NCBI GenBank assembly: GCA_033813475.1 | Contig: JAPXRP010000071.1 | Coordinates: 1-19,478 of the forward strand | Source of the DNA: JAAYBR01 sp033813475 | GTDB taxonomy: Bacteria > Hydrogenedentota > Hydrogenedentia > Hydrogenedentales > CAITNO01 | Direction: 5' to 3' | DNA: 19,478 nucleotides | Part shown: in pieces, positions 14,313-19,478 of the stretch | How the letters are laid out: the number at the start of each line of letters is the position of its first letter | Numbering within the stretch: position 1 is the stretch's first letter | Program-made: the position numbers and the translations under genes | The notes under the pieces: generated by a model | What the model saw: only the letters and a program-made list of their open reading frames with translations | Told to the model about the DNA's origin: nothing | Databases searched by the model: none

Positions 14313-14332
14313 TTCCTACGGAACCGTAGGAA
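14313..14332. promoter_or_regulatory. 20-bp palindrome just upstream of the amt ribosome site
   Basis: TTCCTACGGAACCGTAGGAA is a perfect inverted repeat with 9-bp arms around two bases. It lies about 11 bases upstream of the amt Shine-Dalgarno. Its symmetry fits an operator for a dimeric regulator or a small leader hairpin. It does not match the TnrA, NtcA or NtrC site patterns I know, so the regulator is unidentified. Confidence 0.5.
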
Positions 14333-14404
14333 GTTTTCCGGATGGATACGCGCCGGTGGCTTCGGTGAGGGAGGGACAACGCGGACAGACAGGGACACAA
14401 CGCC

Positions 14405-14436
14405 GCCGAAACCCGGCACTTTGTCCGGGTTTCGGC
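14405..14436. promoter_or_regulatory. 12-bp-stem hairpin in the amt leader
   Basis: GCCGAAACCCGG (14405-14416) pairs perfectly with CCGGGTTTCGGC (14425-14436) across an 8-base loop. No T-tract follows on either strand, so a simple intrinsic terminator is unlikely. It could be an attenuator, an RNA-stabilising hairpin or a protein site upstream of amt. Confidence 0.45.
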
Positions 14437-14665
14437 AATGTTTCCGCGCTGTTTTGTGCTCCTCATGGTCTAGCCCAGACGCTTGGTGATGGGGTCAAGG
14501 GAGCATGGGGCGTGCCAAGGGGGCGCGGAACCGCACCCGGCAGCCGGAGGGAAATCCGGTCTGCGATGCCCCCGCCGGGGCCTTTTTCGGCCCAAGGAAC
14601 ATCCGGGGAGGATTCCGCCCGTTCCCAAGGTACACAAGGAAGCGAGAGAGGGCTGCGGACGTCCC

Positions 14666-14911
14666 CCCCTGGGATCGCCAAGCTCCAGCTTGGCACCGCG
14701 CGCCCAAGCGCGCGCCCGCTTTTCTTCAGGCTTCAGGCTTCAGGTCTCAGGAAGAAGACCTCAGGCTTCAGGAGGCAGGTTCCCGCTGTTCTCCGCGCCC
14801 CCGCGCCTCCGTGTGAGACCCCTCTTCCTCCGGACTCGAGACGGACTCCCCATTCCCTGCGGGGAAGAGAAAAGACCAAGAGGCCAGGCTGGAGCCTGGC
14901 GATCCCAGGGG
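14666..14911. repeat. Inverted pair of dispersed 29-bp palindromic (REP-like) elements, right copy
   Basis: The arm at 14666-14694 is identical to that at 314-342. The opposing arm at 14883-14911 is its reverse complement except for two changes, which are paired: the core reads GCCAGGCTGGAGCCTGGC instead of GCCAAGCTGGAGCTTGGC, so an A-T pair became a G-C pair and the 8-bp hairpin is kept. The spacer here is 188 bp, against 48 bp at the other locus. Outside the arms the similarity to 384-452 continues to 14944. Confidence 0.85.
14724..14779. repeat. Heptad tandem array (CTTCAGG-type units)
   Basis: Three exact CTTCAGG units (14724-14744) are followed in the same seven-base phase by TCTCAGG, AAGAAGA, CCTCAGG, CTTCAGG and AGGCAGG, ending at 14779. 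This is a degenerate microsatellite-like array located inside the spacer of the inverted repeat pair. Confidence 0.7.
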
Positions 14912-14972
14912 GCGCGTGGTTTGGGGATTGGAGGGGGCCGAAGCTGTCGCGGGAACCAATAGGAAAACCCCG

Positions 14973-16832
14973 TCACTTCCCCGGGGCGGACAGTTCTACG
15001 AACGCGGTCGCGCCGGGGCCCAGTTCGAGGGTGATGGAGTCTGTGGCGGGGTACGTCTTTCCGGAACGCCATTCGGTGGCGGAGGCCCAGGGCACGCGCG
15101 GGGTCAGGGTCACGCGGGCGACGGCGGCCGGGTCGGTGACCGCCGGTTCGGACGGCTTCTTCGCCACGCCGGCGTTGTTGACCAGTTCCACGACCCAGCC
15201 GCCCGGCAGGCGGTTGACGGCGTACTGGACCGGGTCCCCCGCCACGGCGACGGGCAGCAGCTCGTCGCGCAGGCGCGCAAGGCGGTCGCTGGCGATGGCG
15301 GCGGGGCGTCCCGTCCCGGGGTTTGTCCACGGCTCCAGCACTTCGACCGCGCCCTGGCGGGCGACGCGCTCAAAACCTTCGCCCAGGGCGTCGCGGTGGC
15401 GGGGCGCCATGAGCACGCGGCTGCCCCGGCGCAGGGACTTCTCCAGTTCGGAGAGGAACCCGTCGTCGAAGGTGATGTCCCCGGCGAGCAGGATGACCGG
15501 GTAGGCGGGCAGGACCTCCGGCGGCACGCTGGTCAGGAGCACGTCGAAGATCTCCCCATGGGGCGTGGGCCGCAGGTAACGGCCCTCGGGGTTGACGGGG
15601 TCCGGCGGGAAATGGATGTGGTCCGCATCCGGGAAAAGCTGGTGGTCGAAGAGGTCGCGGAGTTCCAAGTCGCCCGGCGTGGGTTCCAGGATGCCCCACG
15701 GCTTCCCCATGTACCCGTTGTACCCGGCGAGATGGTCGAGGACGACGGCGACGGGCGTGTACGGCACGCCGCGGTCGTGGTCCCGCATGAACCGGAACAC
15801 CTCCGCCGCCTTGCGCCCGTGCTCTGTGAGCGTCCAGGGCGCCTCGGGCTTCTCGAAGAAGATGGCGATGCTGTTCTCGGGGGTGACCAGGGCGGCCCCG
15901 GCAAACCACGCGTGGAGCCACAGGCGCTCGTAGAGGCTGAGCGAGTGCCCGGCGTCGAGCCCGCGCGCGCCGCCCGGCTCGCGGCGCAGGGGGCCGCTGG
16001 TGGTGCACGCGCCGGAGAACCACGGGCTCACCTGGACGGACCACGGCAGGTCCCACTGGCGCGCCGCGCCGCGCGCGAAGGCGATCTTGGACTGGGTGAA
16101 CGCGATGTTCTCGCCCAGCTCCAGGCCGACGCAGCGCGCGCCCCATTCGGCGGCGTAGGCCTCGTAGTGCGAGTGGCCGGTGACGCTCATGACGCGGCCC
16201 AGCAGGTCGCGGCTGCGGTTCATGAAATAGGCGCGGAGGGTGTTGTAACACTCCTGGCGGGATTCGGGGCGGCGCTCGTAGCCCGCCAGCCCCGGCGGAC
16301 GCATCCGGTGCTTGTACGCCTCATAGTTCGCGCCGAAATTGCCCCGCCACCACGGCTCGTTGCACGACAGGTTGTGGAAGTAGTAGCCCCACTCGCCGAG
16401 CTGCACCGCCGTGAACACCCCCGCCGCGTCCATGGCGGCCAGGGCCGCCTCGTTCTCCGGGCCGGTGATGCCGCGCCCGCCGACGACCTGCATGTCCCCG
16501 GCGGGATAGCAGACCACCGGCCACCCGACCGTCGCCAGAAAGTCGAAGAGCGGCTTCGCCGCGGGCACCGGCGACGGCCCGGGGTCAAACCCGTTCCCCA
16601 GCCCCTGCTCCTTCATGACGGCGACCAGCTCCCGCAGCGTCTCCAGGGTGCCGGGCGTGCCATACATGCTGAAGACCACCCCGTCCTGCCCCGGCAGCGG
16701 GCGCACCCGCAGCGGCCCCCCGGCCAGCGCGGCATGATCCGGAAAGGCCGTTTCCGCCCCGGCGGCGGCGACACAAAGCAGGGCCGCCCCAAGCAGGGCG
16801 GCGGTTCTCGTCCACAGGGGTGCGGGATTCAC
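14973..16832 (-). CDS. Exported protein, possible glycoside-hydrolase-like (TIM-barrel type)
   Basis: The 619-residue protein starts at a GTG (16832) with AAGGAG ten bases upstream; there is no usable ATG before residue 56. A signal peptide (WTRTAALLGAALLCVAAAG, cleavage near residue 26) indicates export. The body has stretches such as QLGEWGYYFHNLSCNEPWW and GLELGENIAFTQSKIAFARG, with acidic residues at ends of predicted strands, as in TIM-barrel glycosidases. A later segment, YPVILLAGDITFDDGFLSELEKSL, resembles the glutamine-amidotransferase-like trimerisation domain that accompanies some beta-galactosidase-like enzymes. A C-terminal beta domain follows. I do not recognise the exact family and assign no catalytic residues. 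Its divergent neighbour at 17161 is also an exported glycosidase-like protein, which supports a role in polysaccharide use. Confidence 0.8.
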   Translation of the reverse strand: MNPAPLWTRTAALLGAALLCVAAAGAETAFPDHAALAGGPLRVRPLPGQDGVVFSMYGTPGTLETLRELVAVMKEQGLGNGFDPGPSPVPAAKPLFDFLATVGWPVVCYPAGDMQVVGGRGITGPENEAALAAMDAAGVFTAVQLGEWGYYFHNLSCNEPWWRGNFGANYEAYKHRMRPPGLAGYERRPESRQECYNTLRAYFMNRSRDLLGRVMSVTGHSHYEAYAAEWGARCVGLELGENIAFTQSKIAFARGAARQWDLPWSVQVSPWFSGACTTSGPLRREPGGARGLDAGHSLSLYERLWLHAWFAGAALVTPENSIAIFFEKPEAPWTLTEHGRKAAEVFRFMRDHDRGVPYTPVAVVLDHLAGYNGYMGKPWGILEPTPGDLELRDLFDHQLFPDADHIHFPPDPVNPEGRYLRPTPHGEIFDVLLTSVPPEVLPAYPVILLAGDITFDDGFLSELEKSLRRGSRVLMAPRHRDALGEGFERVARQGAVEVLEPWTNPGTGRPAAIASDRLARLRDELLPVAVAGDPVQYAVNRLPGGWVVELVNNAGVAKKPSEPAVTDPAAVARVTLTPRVPWASATEWRSGKTYPATDSITLELGPGATAFVELSAPGK

Positions 16833-17160
16833 GGGGTGGCTGCTCCTTGTTTAAAGACCATCCTACCCGCCCGGCGCACGCCCGGCAACTCCGCGGGCGG
16901 CGGCGGCAGCACCCCTATCAAATCTCAAATTTGAGATTCCCGGTACCGGCCCCGAGCGCGCGGAGCACCGCCCTATCCGGTCATCAGCGCTTGAAAGCCG
17001 GCTTGGGCGAAATGGCGTCCCCCGGCCCGGCCGGCGTGTGGCCGCCCGGAGCGGGGTCCGGTTGAAACGCCGGGGCGGTTCGGGCAAAGATGGCCCCGGG
17101 AGGCCCCTGCGCGCCGGGCGGCCGGTGTCCGGCAGAACCCGCCTCCCGGGAAGGGCTGTC
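16833..17160. other. Divergent intergenic region
   Basis: This region must hold the promoters of both the leftward gene starting at 16832 and the rightward gene starting at 17161. It contains the palindrome at 16921-16938 and otherwise a very GC-rich sequence. I cannot identify a confident promoter for either gene. The open frame of the rightward gene extends upstream to 17038, but that part lacks a signal peptide and a ribosome site. Confidence 0.6.
16921..16938. promoter_or_regulatory. 18-bp perfect AT-rich palindrome between divergent genes
   Basis: AATCTCAAATTTGAGATT reads the same on both strands and stands out as an AT-rich island in a GC-rich intergenic region. It lies about 90 bases from the left gene start and 220 from the right one. 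It could be an operator shared by the divergent genes, or a short dispersed palindrome. Confidence 0.45.
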
Positions 17161-19431
17161 ATGGCGCGGCGTGGAATCCTGCTGGCGGCGCTGCTGGGCG
17201 CGGCGGCCGCGGCGGCGGCGGAACCCCTTGCGATTGACCCGGCGACGGGGGTGTTCTCGGTGGACGGCGAGCCGGTGGCGCGGGCCGCCTGGCCCGCGCC
17301 GGAGGCGCTGGGCGCGCCGGCGGTGGAGGTGTCCGATGTGGTGGACGGCGCGTGGCGGCGCGTGCGCCTGACCTGGGAGCCGGACCGAGAAACGCCGCTG
17401 GACGAACTGTCGGTGCCGGTGGAGGCGCTGTTCGGCCCGGACTTCTGGTGGACGCCCCACCTCTCGCCGCGCGACGGCGACTGCGCCGCGCAGCATGTGT
17501 TACGGTCGCCCGCGTTGATCGCCGCGAAGGGCGGGCGCGTGCTCACCCTGATCCCCGATCTGGACCTCTGCGGGAAGACGCCGGGCGCCCCGTGGTTCCT
17601 CGACCTCGACGCGCCCCGCCGCACGCTCACCGTCGGCATGTCGCTCACGAGCATCTACACCCATGTGCTCTACGAGAAGAAGCCCGGCATGGCGCTGGGG
17701 CCGGGCACGGTGCAATTGGGCTTCTATGCGGCCCTCCGCGACGCGCCGGAGAACCCCGTGAACCCATGGCACGACGCGGCGCGCTTCCTCTGGCGGCGCC
17801 ACGGCCACCCGCTGTTTGAAAAGGGCGAGCCGCTGACGGTGCCCATGGACGCCTATGTCCGCCACACCTACGCGTGGGCCTTCGACACCTGGAAGGACGC
17901 GGTGTGGCAGGAGTTCGACCTCGACGGCCGCCGTGTGGGCGCACCCGCCTTCATCGTCAACGTCACCCAGTCGCCCAACCATCCCGGCCCCGTGGACATG
18001 CGCGAGTTCCTCTCCATCTGGAACCAGGCATGGTTCTCCTCCCTGCGCGGGGCGTCGGGCGTGCTGCGCTTCGCGCGCCGCACCAACGACGCGGCGCTCG
18101 CCGAAAAGGCGATGCTCACCAAGGAGCTCGCCCTCGCCGCGCCCATGACCAACGGCCTCTTTCCCGGCGTCTACGGCACGAAGATGGAGAAGGTGGAGGT
18201 TGACGGGAAGAAGGTGAACCGGTCGAAGGGCTGGGCGACGGGCCGCTGGATGAACTCCAACCGCGTGCCCTGGGAGCGCGGCGTCACCGACCAGTGGTTC
18301 CACGTCCTCGACGCGAGCTGGACCTGCCTGCTCATGCTGCGCTGGCACGGGGAGCTGGACCCCGACCCCCGGCTGCTGGACTACGCCCGCGCCTACGGCG
18401 ACCGGCTCCTCACCCTCCAGGATGAAAAGGGGCTTTTCCCCGCGTGGCTGCACCCGGAGACGCAGAAGCCCCACGAAATCCTGCGCGACTCGCCGGAGAG
18501 CAGCATGAGCGCCACCTTCCTGCTGAAACTCGCCGACGTGACCGGCAAGGCGAAGTACCGCGACGCCGCCCTGCGCGCGCTCGACGCCCTCCTCGCCGAC
18601 GCCGTGCCCCAGGGCCGCTGGGAGGACTTCGAGACCTTCTGGTCCTGCTGCGGCTGGGGCCGCGAGGAGTTCGTCGGGAGGAAGATCCCCCGCAACGCCC
18701 TGCACAAGCAGTGCAGCTTCTCCATGTTCTGGACCGCCGAGGCGCTGCTCGCCGCGCACCGCGCCACGGGGGACGCGCGCTGGCTGGCGTGGGGCCGGCG
18801 CACCCTAGACGAGCTCTCCATGCTCCAGCAGGCCTGGCAGCCGCCGTTCATCCACATCCCCGCGCTGGGCGGCTTCGGCGTCATGAACTGCGACGGCGAG
18901 TGGAACGACTCGCGCCAGTGCCTCTTCGCCGGGCTGTTCCTCGACTACTACCGCGCCACGGGCGAGGCGGAGCTCTTCGAGCGGGGTGTCGCCGCGCTCA
19001 AGTCCTCCTTCGTCATGATGTACTGCCCGGAAAACCCCCGGGCGAAGCGGCTGTGGGAGAAGGTGTGGCCCTTCTTCGGCCCGGAGGACCACGGCTTCAC
19101 CATGGAGAACTACGGCCACGGCGGCGCAACGGGCGACGACGGCGAGGGCATCGGCGAGTTCACCATCTACGACTGGGGCAACGGCGCCGCCGCCGAGGCC
19201 CGCAACCGCATCCGCGACCACTACGGCGACGTGTACCTCGACCCCGCGCGCGGCCTGGGCTTCGGCGTGGACAGCGTCCGCGTGACCCCGGCCGCGGGCG
19301 GCGGATTCACCCTGGAAAACCTCTCCGGCACGCCGCGCGACGTGCTCATCGTCCGCGCCGACGGCCCCCGCGGCGAGGTGCGCCTGGAGACCACGCTCAC
19401 GGTGGAGGGGTCCGCCCGCCCGCCGCAGTGA
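17161..19431 (+). CDS. Exported protein with six-hairpin (alpha/alpha barrel) glycosidase-like region
   Basis: The 756-residue protein starts at ATG 17161 with a signal peptide (MARRGILLAALLGAAAAAAA, cleavage near residue 20) and a GAAGGG ribosome site. The longer frame starting at 17038 would bury that signal. The N-terminal third is beta-rich (for example SVPVEALFGPDFWW). From about residue 280 onward it has repeated helical hairpins of the alpha/alpha toroid kind, such as LDYARAYGDRLLTLQDEKG, SATFLLKLADVTGKAKYRDA, WTAEALLAAHRATGDARWL and LFLDYYRATGEAELF. This pattern is seen in polysaccharide lyases and glycosidases with six-hairpin folds. A short beta domain closes the protein. I do not recognise the exact family and name no active-site residues. 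It probably works outside the cytoplasm on a carbohydrate, consistent with the divergent gene and the nearby sulfatase. Confidence 0.82.
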   Translation: MARRGILLAALLGAAAAAAAEPLAIDPATGVFSVDGEPVARAAWPAPEALGAPAVEVSDVVDGAWRRVRLTWEPDRETPLDELSVPVEALFGPDFWWTPHLSPRDGDCAAQHVLRSPALIAAKGGRVLTLIPDLDLCGKTPGAPWFLDLDAPRRTLTVGMSLTSIYTHVLYEKKPGMALGPGTVQLGFYAALRDAPENPVNPWHDAARFLWRRHGHPLFEKGEPLTVPMDAYVRHTYAWAFDTWKDAVWQEFDLDGRRVGAPAFIVNVTQSPNHPGPVDMREFLSIWNQAWFSSLRGASGVLRFARRTNDAALAEKAMLTKELALAAPMTNGLFPGVYGTKMEKVEVDGKKVNRSKGWATGRWMNSNRVPWERGVTDQWFHVLDASWTCLLMLRWHGELDPDPRLLDYARAYGDRLLTLQDEKGLFPAWLHPETQKPHEILRDSPESSMSATFLLKLADVTGKAKYRDAALRALDALLADAVPQGRWEDFETFWSCCGWGREEFVGRKIPRNALHKQCSFSMFWTAEALLAAHRATGDARWLAWGRRTLDELSMLQQAWQPPFIHIPALGGFGVMNCDGEWNDSRQCLFAGLFLDYYRATGEAELFERGVAALKSSFVMMYCPENPRAKRLWEKVWPFFGPEDHGFTMENYGHGGATGDDGEGIGEFTIYDWGNGAAAEARNRIRDHYGDVYLDPARGLGFGVDSVRVTPAAGGGFTLENLSGTPRDVLIVRADGPRGEVRLETTLTVEGSARPPQ

Positions 19432-19478
19432 CGGGGGCGCGTTTATTCTGTCCGGGACAGGGTTGGCAGGACGAACAG

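Larger units (their letters stand above)
14437..14972. other. Repeat-rich non-coding spacer between amt and the glycosidase-like gene
   Basis: I find no gene in this stretch: the open frames on both strands have repeat-derived, low-complexity translations and lack ribosome sites. It contains the second inverted repeat pair (14666-14911), a heptad tandem array (14724-14779) and otherwise nothing recognisable. It lies downstream of the leftward gene ending at 14973 and upstream of amt, so both a terminator and a promoter would be expected, but neither is obvious. Confidence 0.6.

Noticed and set aside
14724..14779. Heptad array as a CRISPR
   Set aside because: The units are seven bases long and contiguous, with no spacers, and no cas genes are in the window.
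14302..15504. Plus-strand open frame across the repeat-rich spacer
   Set aside because: Its translation comes from the palindromic repeats and the antisense of the glycosidase-like gene.

Overview
The window is a GC-rich bacterial chromosome segment. It carries mostly exported, catabolic and envelope genes: a sulfatase, a nucleoside-hydrolase-like protein, two glycoside-hydrolase-like proteins, a diheme beta-propeller protein, a cell-wall amidase and an ammonium transporter. Twin-arginine and lipoprotein signals, Shine-Dalgarno sites and the sulfatase plus HzsA-like gene content suggest a free-living Gram-negative of the Planctomycetes/Lentisphaerae/Hydrogenedentes type. Hydrogenedentes is my best guess, but there is no marker gene to prove it.

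Layout. 1-113 is the start of a leftward lipoprotein gene with a near-consensus promoter at 161-190. 191-543 is non-coding and carries a pair of inverted palindromic repeats. 546-656 is a stray copy of the last 36 codons of the diheme gene found at 5466-8312. Between the stray copy and the intact gene sits a two-gene leftward operon: a RapA/SNF2-type ATPase (5324-2214) followed after 27 bases by an Hsp70-type nucleotide-binding-domain protein (2186-669). The operon looks lower in GC than everything around it. Further right, all leftward, are the diheme HzsA-like protein (8312-5466), a LysM/amidase_3 protein (10251-8512, TTG start), a nucleoside-hydrolase-like protein (11448-10444) coupled by an ATGA overlap to a Tat-exported sulfatase (12776-11445), and an Amt ammonium transporter (14290-12935). 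A 680-base spacer full of hairpins and repeats follows. It contains a second copy of the inverted repeat pair. Two divergent exported proteins (16832-14973 leftward, 17161-19431 rightward) close the window.

How it fits together. The flanking genes suggest a saprophytic lifestyle: desulfation and hydrolysis of polysaccharides or nucleoside-like substrates outside the cytoplasm, plus ammonium uptake. The SNF2-Hsp70 pair does not belong to that theme. It is bounded by 113-bp direct repeats made of the 3' end of the neighbouring gene, so it looks like an inserted accessory cassette that rebuilt the end of its target gene. A DNA-translocase plus Hsp70-fold ATPase, with no recognisable nuclease, methylase or integrase, is the best candidate here for an undescribed system, plausibly genome defence. 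That function is inference.
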